Part shown: positions 44,663-53,401 of the stretch, one piece after another | Layout of the letters: each line of letters begins with the position of its first letter | Position numbering within the stretch: position 1 is the first letter of the stretch | From: Paenibacillus wynnii | GTDB taxonomy: Bacteria > Bacillota > Bacilli > Paenibacillales > Paenibacillaceae | Reading direction: 5' to 3' | Length of the DNA stretch: 64,000 bases | Assembly (NCBI RefSeq): GCF_030812855.1 | Contig: NZ_JAUSTK010000010.1 | Span: 91,774 to 155,773, forward strand | Translations under genes and position numbers: made by a program | The notes under the pieces: generated by a model | The model's database searches: none | Told to the model about the DNA's origin: nothing | What the model saw: the letters and a program-made list of their open reading frames with translations, nothing else

Positions 44663-47600
44663 TCAGGGCCCGACATGAAGGGTTGCTGTCAAGGTGTTAT
44701 TATCCCGGCTCATCTCCGGATATCTTTTAATATCATTAACAAGGAAGCTGACATTAAAGTCGCCGTTCACCGGGACAATCCACTGCGGGGTTGCCTGGGC
44801 GCTGCCATTCGCTGTTAAAATCACTTCTTCCCCAGGCGCAATCACTCCCGTATACGTATCGGACCAGGATACAACGCCGCCATTGACAGAGAAGGCTCCG
44901 CCCGTAATCATTCCCGCTCCGGTGGATGCATTGATCGGGGTTGGCAGGGCACCTGTATTTTTCACCTTGGCCCAGAAGATCAGGGCATCACCAATCTGCG
45001 GGATATCATGCCCGGCGGGCTGACCGGTGCCGGTGACAATATTCCAGCCGACCTCAGTCACTGTCATATCCGCAAGCGGTGTGGGCAAGGCGGCCTCAAA
45101 GCCCTCAAATTCAAACCCGTGCACCATTACCATGCCCTCTTTGACGACGATGTCGATCCGGTGCAGGCCCTTCTCAAGTCCGGTGAGATGGAAGACCTCC
45201 TTGTCTTCTCCTTCCAGACCGGCCTGGGCGATGTTCACCGTCCCGATGAGCTCGCCATCCACTAGGACATCCGCGCTGCCCATATCGGCACGGATATCCG
45301 ATCTCCAGCGAATTCCCGTGCCATTAAAATACAATACGGCGGTTGAGCCCGGCGTGCTGGAAATGTGGGACACCCCATTGGCCGCCGTCTCAAACCCGAA
45401 GTACAGGATCTCCTTGCGATCATGTTCCGCTGGATACCACTCGGCATGTTCCTCGTATGCCCCCTCCTCCAGCCGGAAGTAATCGATGTTGCTCCCGCCC
45501 CCGGCATTATTGAGGGCAATATTGTTGTAGCCTGGCTGAAGCTGAATCGTGTACTTCTTCTCCATGAATTGGTTGGTCCAACTGCCTGTGGCCGGCAGTG
45601 TAATCGTAGCTGTCTTGATGCCGTTGACGATGATATTTTTTTTGGATTCCTCCTTGGAGGTATATGCAACAGTGAAGGTATAGGGTCCTCCGCTGGCAGT
45701 CTGGTATCCCAAAATCGTCAATCCGCCGCGTTGAGTCTGCTCAACGACCTTTCCGCCGGAAGCGCCTGACCGGTTTACAGCCACCACAGGCGCGGAGAAT
45801 TGCGTATCCTCGGCCTCGAATTTCGTGGGATCCCCTTCTGCATGCGGTGTAACAGGTAGTACAAGCGTGGTGGCGGATACTGGCTCAGATAATGGCGAAC
45901 CCTCACCGAATTCATTAACAGCCTCCAGCCTGTAGCTGTATTCAGTATCCGGCTCCACAGCATAGTCGTTAAAGAAATGCAGGATCCCGGGAACGGTCAT
46001 GATCGGACTTGCTTCCCCGTTCCGATATACCCGAACCTCCGCTACTTTGGGGTCCGCAGCCGGCGCATCCCAGGTCAGGCCAATCTTGTTATAACTTAAT
46101 CCCGTTGCCACGGCATTAGCGGGTACCGCAGGAAGCGCGCTCTCATATTTATCCAGAATATACTGCGCCGTCTCCCCGGCCCCAAGAGTTACTTCCAATT
46201 CCAGATCCGGTGTTGCGGTCAGATTCACCAATGAATGGGCCTCGGCATAAGTTTCTCCCGGTCCAAATCGTTCCCCGGCATATTGTCCCGGCGAAGGCAT
46301 AGTGACCGAGACTTTCATAGTGAGCGGCGTATTCTCAAAGTTCACGAAATTCAGCAGCACCTTATCCGAGCTGGCTCCCACAGTGGATGTCCCCAGCGCA
46401 GAGGTGTCTACTGCGCGGAAATAAGCCCTTTTCCCGGTGAGCGCTTTCCCGTTAATCACTCTGTAAGTTAACGGACTGCCGTGTGTAGCGTAGGCTGCCG
46501 CCAACCGGCGGAAGGTTTTGAGCCGGGTTTCACCAGGTTCACCACTGTTCGCAGGGACAGCCCGGCTATCCTCATACCGATGCATATTCCAGTTCACATG
46601 GCTGTCAAACAGCCCGTAATCGGTTTTGTCATAAAAAAATGCGGCGTGCTGCATAATGTGGTCCGCATAACCGATATCGCCACGCATTTCCCGGTCAAAA
46701 GCCGAGGCGAAACGAAACGCATAGGTGCCATATTTCGTGTTATCTGCGTGGTTGTCATTGCTGCCGGTTTCACTCATCGCCATTTCCTTGCCGAAACCTT
46801 CGTCCTGATCGGGGTAGACACGCAAGTTCTCATAGAGTGCGCCGCCGGGAACGGGCTGAACCCCTGTTCCTCCATAGCTGTGTCCGTTCGTAATATCGGC
46901 TATTTCCTCGATTGGCCTACGCTGCTCCGCATCTCTTTCCCAGCCGTCGGGAGTTCCGTTATACGGCCAGTAAGCCCAGCCGGGAGCCACGATTTTTAAA
47001 TAGGGTTGATTGTTCGTCAACCGCTCCTCCGCCAGCAGCTGAGAGGCGGTTAATACCGATTTTTGCGGCCAGCCAAACAGCCCCGGCTCATTATTTACCT
47101 CCATATATTCGTAGAGGTCGCCGAATTTCTCTACAAAGTTCCTGTAATACGTCCTTAATGCGGGACTGACAATGCCTTGCGCAAGGCTGGTGTCATTTCT
47201 CCAGTTGCCGCCCAGGAAGTCCATCATCGGCTGCAGGTTAAGCTCACGCATCGTCAGCAAATAATTGCGTCCCTGGGGGTCCCACTCCGGCACGGTGTCG
47301 GACCAGTAGGCGACGCGCATCCAATTGCCGCTGTAAGCCACACCCATCCATTTGGTCAGCGCTGCCAAATGGCGGATGGAATTCTCGTCATATTTGAAGG
47401 TGGTATTCATGAAGGTGGTGCCGAGATGCACATACCTTCCGTGAACTGGCTCCGATGCGGGCGCCGTAAGCGCCTCCAGCTTGACATGATCCCATTCAAA
47501 CCACAAATATTTATCCCCGTCGTAGCCCGGGGAAGCTGCGTCGGCATATAATCCCCGGTCCAGCTTCAATTGCAGGACGTTATTCCCATGCTTCAACTGT

Positions 47601-48130
47601 TCCTTGGGAATATATAATTGATAAGTCTGTTTCCATTTGTTGACCAGCGTGACTTCCCCATTGTTCAGGCCTGTAATCTGGATTAGCCCGCTCATCTGCC
47701 CATTGGAAAATACAGCAAGCTGAGGAATCGCAGTGCTGGCATCCAGTACTTTAAAACTGAGCAGCACCCCATATCTGGGGATTTTCTTCAGTACGTAGGA
47801 AATGTTAAAGGTTGGGTTAGCATCCCCTTTCATACCTTTGGATATGCCACTCCATTCCTTGGGAACAGCAGGAATGCGAACGCTCTCAATTTCACTCTTA
47901 TAATCATCGCCAAACTCAGCGGAACTGTTATCACTGTTGCCAACCTGCCAGAGTAAGGGCACGGGCGCTCCCGCTTCCGCTTCCACATCCACTTCTACTT
48001 CCGCACCGCCCGTGAAGGGCTCAGTGGAAGCGCCGCTTGCTGCTGCCAATACATTTTGCTGGGTAAGCACTATACACATTACGAATATCACGGCTATCAT
48101 CAATCCGCTATAACGCAGATATTTTCGCAT
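44663..48130 (-). CDS. Secreted multidomain clan-A glycosidase with FN3, CBM35-like and CARDB domains
   Basis: An 1155-residue exported protein with a signal peptide (1-30, ending VLAAAS). Order: beta-sandwich resembling the rhamnogalacturonan-lyase carbohydrate-binding domain (~55-225); TIM barrel with acid/base candidate Glu348 (EVNNEPG) and nucleophile candidate Glu454 (MAMSETGSND), as in clan GH-A; FN3 (~680-770); CBM35/CBM6-like module (FEAEDTQFSAPVVAV ... NNAGGGSNIDYFRLEE); a second binding module; and a C-terminal CARDB-like domain (DMTVTEVGWNI). The exact GH family is not certain. It is the extracellular enzyme of the locus. Confidence 0.85.
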   Translation of the reverse strand: MRKYLRYSGLMIAVIFVMCIVLTQQNVLAAASGASTEPFTGGAEVEVDVEAEAGAPVPLLWQVGNSDNSSAEFGDDYKSEIESVRIPAVPKEWSGISKGMKGDANPTFNISYVLKKIPRYGVLLSFKVLDASTAIPQLAVFSNGQMSGLIQITGLNNGEVTLVNKWKQTYQLYIPKEQLKHGNNVLQLKLDRGLYADAASPGYDGDKYLWFEWDHVKLEALTAPASEPVHGRYVHLGTTFMNTTFKYDENSIRHLAALTKWMGVAYSGNWMRVAYWSDTVPEWDPQGRNYLLTMRELNLQPMMDFLGGNWRNDTSLAQGIVSPALRTYYRNFVEKFGDLYEYMEVNNEPGLFGWPQKSVLTASQLLAEERLTNNQPYLKIVAPGWAYWPYNGTPDGWERDAEQRRPIEEIADITNGHSYGGTGVQPVPGGALYENLRVYPDQDEGFGKEMAMSETGSNDNHADNTKYGTYAFRFASAFDREMRGDIGYADHIMQHAAFFYDKTDYGLFDSHVNWNMHRYEDSRAVPANSGEPGETRLKTFRRLAAAYATHGSPLTYRVINGKALTGKRAYFRAVDTSALGTSTVGASSDKVLLNFVNFENTPLTMKVSVTMPSPGQYAGERFGPGETYAEAHSLVNLTATPDLELEVTLGAGETAQYILDKYESALPAVPANAVATGLSYNKIGLTWDAPAADPKVAEVRVYRNGEASPIMTVPGILHFFNDYAVEPDTEYSYRLEAVNEFGEGSPLSEPVSATTLVLPVTPHAEGDPTKFEAEDTQFSAPVVAVNRSGASGGKVVEQTQRGGLTILGYQTASGGPYTFTVAYTSKEESKKNIIVNGIKTATITLPATGSWTNQFMEKKYTIQLQPGYNNIALNNAGGGSNIDYFRLEEGAYEEHAEWYPAEHDRKEILYFGFETAANGVSHISSTPGSTAVLYFNGTGIRWRSDIRADMGSADVLVDGELIGTVNIAQAGLEGEDKEVFHLTGLEKGLHRIDIVVKEGMVMVHGFEFEGFEAALPTPLADMTVTEVGWNIVTGTGQPAGHDIPQIGDALIFWAKVKNTGALPTPINASTGAGMITGGAFSVNGGVVSWSDTYTGVIAPGEEVILTANGSAQATPQWIVPVNGDFNVSFLVNDIKRYPEMSRDNNTLTATLHVGP

Positions 48131-48170
48131 TGTTCAGTTCACCTTTTCATTTGTATTGTACAACCTGACC

Positions 48171-49673
48171 TTATTTTTTCTGGAAAGCATCCAACTGGGA
48201 CTGGAGTTCATTGATTACCGCATCAACGCCGGCGGCCTTCAGCTTCTGATTCATTTCCTTCAGAGTCGGCTCGGGGTCCCTTTGCCCGGTGAACAGCGTA
48301 TTTTTATATTGCTTGACAATATTCGTCAATGCCCCGATTTGTGATTGAACCTTGGAGGAATCGAAGACAAAACCAAGCACCGGAGAAATGGTGGAATTTT
48401 CATTCCATTTTTTATACAACTCTACCCGGGTCGGGTCTTCATCCTTGTTGATGTAGCTGAGCAGCACGTTGCCAATCATCCATTGCGAGACGGAGCTGTA
48501 CCCGCTGTCGGGAACAAATTCGACCGTGTTGTTGTCCAGTTTCTTGTAATGCTTCCCTTCGATTCCGAAAGTCAGCATGTTGTACAGCACGGGATCGGTA
48601 TGAATGAGATTGATGAACATCATGGACCGCTCCGGATTTTTGGACGTTCTTGAAACGGCCAGCATGGAGCCCTGCAGGCTCTTTGTGCCTACTCTTACCG
48701 GCAGCAGCGTTTTGATCTGCATCGGTCTGCCGGCCAGCTTCGACCAGTCATTGGTGGAGGTCGGATTCATGTTGCCGTAGGTGAACCAGGCTTTGCCGTT
48801 CTTCACCGCATCCTTCAGCTCCGTCTTGTCGGTCGCTCCGTTTTTGTTGATATATCCGGCCTCATACCATTTATGGATCAGCTTCAGCCGTTCCAGCATC
48901 TCCGGCGTATCGTATTCGTTGAATACTTTCATGCTGTCATAATCCAGCATCGTCGGAATGTCATTGCTGCCGTCGATATCCTCCGCATTCGGATAGACCG
49001 GGAACCAGAACAAAGTATCGGTGTGGTTCATGAACAACGGGGTCATTCCCGGTTCTTTGTCCTTGATCGTTTGCAGCATCGGCTCAATATCCTCCAGCTT
49101 CTTCAAGGAGTCGACATCGAATTTATACTTATCCACGACCGCTTTGTCAAAGGCAAAACCAACCGACTGCCCCAATTCCTTCTCTGTCGGAACGGCGAAC
49201 AAATGCCCATTCACTGTTGCTGCTTGCAAATAGGCCGGATTAATCTGCTCCTTCGTCTCCTTAGCATACTGATCCAGCAGATCCTCCAATGGATGATATG
49301 CCCCTTTGGCCGCATTGCTCAAAAAGTCCCAGGTGAACGTCATATCGAATACTTCGCCCGACTGTATCATCAAGTTCACCTTATCCGCCGGTTTATCCCA
49401 GCTCAATTGGTTGATCTTGAGGGTGGCATTAATTTTATCCTTCAAATAAGCGTTAATTTCTTTCTCTACCGACTCCACATCTTTATCCGGACCTCCCGGC
49501 AAGTAGAGCGACAGCTCCACCGGCTCAAGACCATTCTTGGCCTCTTCCCCCTGAGCGGCGGGTGCATTGCCGTTCACACCATTGCCGTCCTTGCCGCCCC
49601 CGCATCCGCTTAATACGATTCCGGTAAGCAGTACCAGAGTGAGCATAAGCCCCGTAAATTTCTTTTTTCTCAT
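48171..49673 (-). CDS. Extracellular solute-binding lipoprotein of a sugar ABC importer
   Basis: A 500-residue solute-binding protein of the LplA/YtcQ type. Lipoprotein signal peptide with the lipobox LSGC (Cys24), followed by a Gly/Asn-rich linker. Typical features are VELSLYLPGGPDKDVESVEKEINAYLKDK, FDMTFTWDFL and SRTSKNPERSMMFINLIHTDPVLYNMLTFG. It captures an oligosaccharide outside the membrane for the two permeases encoded upstream in the operon. An AGGGAGG site precedes the ATG at 49673. Confidence 0.92.
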   Translation of the reverse strand: MRKKKFTGLMLTLVLLTGIVLSGCGGGKDGNGVNGNAPAAQGEEAKNGLEPVELSLYLPGGPDKDVESVEKEINAYLKDKINATLKINQLSWDKPADKVNLMIQSGEVFDMTFTWDFLSNAAKGAYHPLEDLLDQYAKETKEQINPAYLQAATVNGHLFAVPTEKELGQSVGFAFDKAVVDKYKFDVDSLKKLEDIEPMLQTIKDKEPGMTPLFMNHTDTLFWFPVYPNAEDIDGSNDIPTMLDYDSMKVFNEYDTPEMLERLKLIHKWYEAGYINKNGATDKTELKDAVKNGKAWFTYGNMNPTSTNDWSKLAGRPMQIKTLLPVRVGTKSLQGSMLAVSRTSKNPERSMMFINLIHTDPVLYNMLTFGIEGKHYKKLDNNTVEFVPDSGYSSVSQWMIGNVLLSYINKDEDPTRVELYKKWNENSTISPVLGFVFDSSKVQSQIGALTNIVKQYKNTLFTGQRDPEPTLKEMNQKLKAAGVDAVINELQSQLDAFQKK

Positions 49674-49726
49674 GTTCGTATTCCTCCCTTTGATGAAGCA
49701 TGTATATGCTATCCGGATATCCGGTT

Positions 49727-50617
49727 TTAGCCTTTAATCGAACCGAGCGTCAGGCCTTTTATGAAATAGCGCTGAAAAAATGGATAAGCCAGCACGATGG
49801 GGCCTATTCCTATTAACGCCATAGCCATACGGATCGTCTCGCCCGGCAGTTTGGCCAGCTCGGTCACCGAGCCTTGAATCAGGCTGCTGTTCCGGCTTAA
49901 GTAGTCCGCCTGCGAGATCATTTTGTACATCAGATATTGCAGCGAATACAGCTTGGTATCGGTAATAAAGATCATGCTGTTGAACCAGTCATTCCAATAG
50001 TGAAGCGTGTTGAACAGCCCGATGGTGGCAAATACCGGCAGGGACAACGGGAATACGATCCTGATGAAAATACGCAGCTCCCCCGCGCCGTCGATCTTGG
50101 AAGCTTCAATCAGCGCCGGCGGAACGGTCATTTGAAAGTAAGTTTTCATAATAAGCACGTTAAAGGGGGAAAGCAGCATCGGGAAGATCAACGCCCATAT
50201 CGAATTTTTCAGATCCAGCACCTGCGTATACACGATATACCATGGCACCAGCCCCCCGCCGAACAGCATCGTAAAGAAAATCAGAAACGCAAAGCCATTG
50301 CGGTACTTAAAGTCCCCACGGGAGAGTGGATAAGCATACAACGAGGAAATCAGCACACTGATCAATGTCCCGATAACTGTAACAAAAATGGAAATTCCAT
50401 AGGCTCTGGCCACCACACCATAATCTTTAAATATGTAGCTGTAAGCCTCCAGACTGAACTTATCCGGAAAAAACTGATATCCATGCTTCACTATCGAGTC
50501 ATAATCCGTTATGGAAATTATAAAGACAAGAACAATCGGCAGCACGCAAAGGATGGAAACGATAATAAAAATAATATTGAGAACCAGATTGGCTGTTTTT
50601 GATATTTCGTTATTCAT
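49727..50617 (-). CDS. Sugar ABC transporter permease (LplC/YtcP type)
   Basis: A 296-residue inner-membrane permease with six helices. The EAA motif that contacts the ATPase is EASKIDGAGELRIFIRIVFPLSLPVFATIGLF, near residue 170. The C-terminus ends PFFQRYFIKGLTLGSIKG, typical of carbohydrate-uptake CUT1 permeases. It pairs with the permease 12 bp upstream and the binding lipoprotein downstream. No ATPase gene is in the locus; a shared MsmX-type ATPase elsewhere in the genome is expected, as is usual for these systems. Confidence 0.93.
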   Translation of the reverse strand: MNNEISKTANLVLNIIFIIVSILCVLPIVLVFIISITDYDSIVKHGYQFFPDKFSLEAYSYIFKDYGVVARAYGISIFVTVIGTLISVLISSLYAYPLSRGDFKYRNGFAFLIFFTMLFGGGLVPWYIVYTQVLDLKNSIWALIFPMLLSPFNVLIMKTYFQMTVPPALIEASKIDGAGELRIFIRIVFPLSLPVFATIGLFNTLHYWNDWFNSMIFITDTKLYSLQYLMYKMISQADYLSRNSSLIQGSVTELAKLPGETIRMAMALIGIGPIVLAYPFFQRYFIKGLTLGSIKG

Positions 50618-50629
50618 ACAATTTTCCTC

Positions 50630-51616
50630 CTAGAATACAGCCTGATCTTTGTCAATTTTACGTACTACCCAATTCGAGCCAAGGACCAGGAAGAAACCTA
50701 CCACCGCCTGATATAACCCTGCCGCCGAGGACATCCCCAGGTTGCCCATGTTAATCAAGGCGTTGTACACGTAAGTATCAATGACCAGAGTAGTCGGATA
50801 CAGAGCTCCCGAGTTGAGGGTAGTCTGATAGAACAATCCGAAATCGGAACGGAAGATGCCCCCGATCGCAAGGATCGTTGTAATAATGATTACGGGACGG
50901 ATCAGAGGAATCGTAATATATACAATCTGTTTCCACTTGCTTGCGCCGTCGATCAGCGCGGCCTCGTAATATTCAGAGTCAATCCCGATGATCGCCGAGA
51001 GATAAATGACACAACCATACCCCACGCCTTTCCAAATGTTGATCAGCGGCAGAATGAACGGCCAATATTTCGGTTCCGAATACCAGTTCACCTCATCCAG
51101 TCCAAATAAGGCGAATACTCCCTTGTTAATGAACCCGTATTCAACGTTAAGGAAGGCAAAGACGAGATAGCTGACAACAACCATAGACAAGAAGTAAGGG
51201 AAAAACATAACACTCTGATAAAACTTGGCCGCCAGCTTGTTTTTCAATTCATTTAACGCGATGGCGACGGCCACGGCGATTACAAGGTTAAGCAGGATAA
51301 AGACAAAATTGTACAATACCGTGTTGCGTGTGATGATCCAAGCATCCTCGGTCGCGAATAAAAATTTGAAATTGTCGAAGCCGACCCAAGGACTTCCCAT
51401 AATGCCGTCAACGTAGTTGATATTTTTGAACGCGATCACGATGCCGAACATCGGCAAATAGTTGTTGATAAGGAGAAATATCACCCCCGGCAGTAGCATA
51501 AGCAGCAATACTTTATTTTTCCTAAATTCTTTAAAAGCTGTGGGTAACCGCTTTTTTTTTTTGGGCGGCAGACCGGCTTCCAGCGCGGCTCCATTCCCTT
51601 GTTGCCGAGTAATCAC
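50630..51616 (-). CDS. Sugar ABC transporter permease (LplB/YtcO type)
   Basis: A 328-residue six-helix permease, first gene of the minus-strand glycan operon. The EAA motif is EAALIDGASKWKQIVYITIPLIRPVIIITTIL. A lysine-rich cytoplasmic N-terminus precedes TM1. The start is a GTG at 51616 with a very strong AGGAGGTGGAG site. No convincing sigma-A promoter or catabolite-response element was found in 51617-51766, which holds only this leader. Confidence 0.93.
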   Translation of the reverse strand: MITRQQGNGAALEAGLPPKKKKRLPTAFKEFRKNKVLLLMLLPGVIFLLINNYLPMFGIVIAFKNINYVDGIMGSPWVGFDNFKFLFATEDAWIITRNTVLYNFVFILLNLVIAVAVAIALNELKNKLAAKFYQSVMFFPYFLSMVVVSYLVFAFLNVEYGFINKGVFALFGLDEVNWYSEPKYWPFILPLINIWKGVGYGCVIYLSAIIGIDSEYYEAALIDGASKWKQIVYITIPLIRPVIIITTILAIGGIFRSDFGLFYQTTLNSGALYPTTLVIDTYVYNALINMGNLGMSSAAGLYQAVVGFFLVLGSNWVVRKIDKDQAVF

Positions 51617-51766
51617 TACTCCACCTCCTAATGACCAGAAATTTTTATGTCTAAGGTAAGTTTACTTAGGGACGTCCGAAATCAAAATAAGCGTATCTAT
51701 AATAAAAGTTCGATATCCTACAGTCTTTTAAAAGCCGCAGATCCATCCGTAAATTGAGCCGCAATT

Positions 51767-51795
51767 ACAAAAACCCCCCGCAAACTGCGGAAGGC
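51767..51795 (-). terminator. Terminator of the anchored solute-binding protein gene
   Basis: On the minus strand, TTCCGCA-GTT-TGCGG followed by GGGGTTTTTG. Confidence 0.7.
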
Positions 51796-51828
51796 TCTCT
51801 GTATAAAGAATATTTGATTTTCTACAGC

Positions 51829-53265
51829 TCAAGGGAGAGGATGAAGAGGATCAAAGTCCCGAATAATATAGTCCTCCAGATTAAAAAAAGCTCCTGTAGC
51901 CGCAATGTCCAGCATCTGATTCAGGCGTTCCGTCTCCCCCTGCAGCGCTTGATCCATCGGCTGCTCTTGGTCGGTTATGAGCTGCAAATATAACTCCATT
52001 CTGGGACGGTCCCCTGAATTGCGGGGGCCCGAAGCTACGGTATTGGGATCATATTGATCCATGATTTGTGGAGATAACGGATAAATGGCATCATTCTCCG
52101 TAGGGTAAAAGTCTTTAAAATGCCCATATTGAGGCTGGAGATACGAATGATCCATAATCCCGTCAACCAGAGGTAAAGCCAGCGCCTGCTGAAACAAAAC
52201 GGTTTGAAAAGCCGGGGATTGCAGGAAGCTCCATACCTTCACTGCCGCCGTCTTCTCCCCTGCACTGGAATTTACAACCAGAGGAGACTGCGGCAGCATC
52301 ATCAACGCCCCGGCCCCCCTGGACTTTTCATTGATCGCCGGCGGCATCGCCACTCCCCAATCGCCCCGGGTCATATATTCATGCAGCTTGACATAATCTT
52401 TGCTTGTTACGTACATCATCCCGATATTTCCTTCCGCAAACTGCTTCAACGCATTCTCGCGCTTGAGCAGGGATTCTCCGGGATACATGCTCCCCTGATG
52501 TTTTATCTCTCTCATGGTTCTCAACCAAGGCAAATATACGCTGATGTCGTATCTCCCTGTCCGGTAATCATAGTAGTTCAGTCCGCTATAAGTGTTCGAC
52601 ATTTCCAAGTCCACCTGGAAGCTGTGCTGGTTATCTCCAGCAGGCAGAGCGAACCCGTATTTCTGCACGCCTACTCCGGTGTCCGTAATTTGCTTGGCGG
52701 CATTTTTCAACTCGGCGAATGTAGCTGGAGGACGCTCGGGATCAAGTCCGGCCCGCCGGAATAAGTCTTTTCTGTAAATCAGCCGGATCGTTTCCACGCT
52801 TGTTGGGACAAAATAAATGCCGCCTTTAAATAAAGACCTCCGCGCATAATCGAGACTCCACTGCGGATATCGCTTCATTTCGCTCTGACTCAAATACGGG
52901 GCCAGATTTTCCAGATATTTTTTATTGACGTACGAAGCCAGCCAGGCTTGGTCAACTATAAACACATCCGGCCCTTCTCCCGAGGTCATGAGCATGTTCA
53001 ACGTGTCGTTATAGTCATCTCTGGAAATATCCATAATAACGATTTCAATATAATCCGGATTACTTTCGTTATATTGTTTGATAACATTCTGAACCTCCAG
53101 GTTATGAGTCCAATCATACAAAGCAAGCTTTACTTGTGTCTTTGCTGTAGACTCCACCTCATGTTCTTTATCCAAATCTGTAAAAAACAGACGGCTAAAA
53201 ACAACCATTCCGATGACCAGAATACCAGCTAACAGACAAATGACCAGCAGCCATCCCCGTTTCAT
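51829..53265 (-). CDS. Membrane-anchored extracellular solute-binding protein
   Basis: A 478-residue family 1 solute-binding protein. The N-terminus has a single hydrophobic segment (about residues 5-28) without a lipobox Cys, so the protein is probably held by an uncleaved anchor rather than lipid. The binding fold has VKLALYDWTHNLEVQNVIKQYNESNPDYIEIVI, GPDVFIVDQAWLASYV and FAEGNIGMMYVTSKDY. It lies between the transporter operon and the YesM/YesN pair and is transcribed apart, with its own terminator. It may deliver ligand to the kinase rather than the transporter (inference). Confidence 0.85.
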   Translation of the reverse strand: MKRGWLLVICLLAGILVIGMVVFSRLFFTDLDKEHEVESTAKTQVKLALYDWTHNLEVQNVIKQYNESNPDYIEIVIMDISRDDYNDTLNMLMTSGEGPDVFIVDQAWLASYVNKKYLENLAPYLSQSEMKRYPQWSLDYARRSLFKGGIYFVPTSVETIRLIYRKDLFRRAGLDPERPPATFAELKNAAKQITDTGVGVQKYGFALPAGDNQHSFQVDLEMSNTYSGLNYYDYRTGRYDISVYLPWLRTMREIKHQGSMYPGESLLKRENALKQFAEGNIGMMYVTSKDYVKLHEYMTRGDWGVAMPPAINEKSRGAGALMMLPQSPLVVNSSAGEKTAAVKVWSFLQSPAFQTVLFQQALALPLVDGIMDHSYLQPQYGHFKDFYPTENDAIYPLSPQIMDQYDPNTVASGPRNSGDRPRMELYLQLITDQEQPMDQALQGETERLNQMLDIAATGAFFNLEDYIIRDFDPLHPLP

Positions 53266-53281
53266 GGTTTAACCTCCTACG

Positions 53282-53311
53282 TTGACATAACCGGTATATC
53301 AATCTTACAAT
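53282..53311 (+). promoter_or_regulatory. Sigma-A-type promoter of the two-component genes
   Basis: TTGACA at 53282-53287 and TACAAT at 53306-53311 with an 18-bp spacer, about 90 bp upstream of the kinase start. The -35 is perfect; the spacer is one base longer than optimum. Confidence 0.6.
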
Positions 53312-53401
53312 TAACCCGTTGTCTTGCCTGATTCCATATTCCGACAAATCCCCGTATTTGGCAAGTGCAATTTATTTCAAATCCGCCAGAGGAGAAGTCC
53401 A

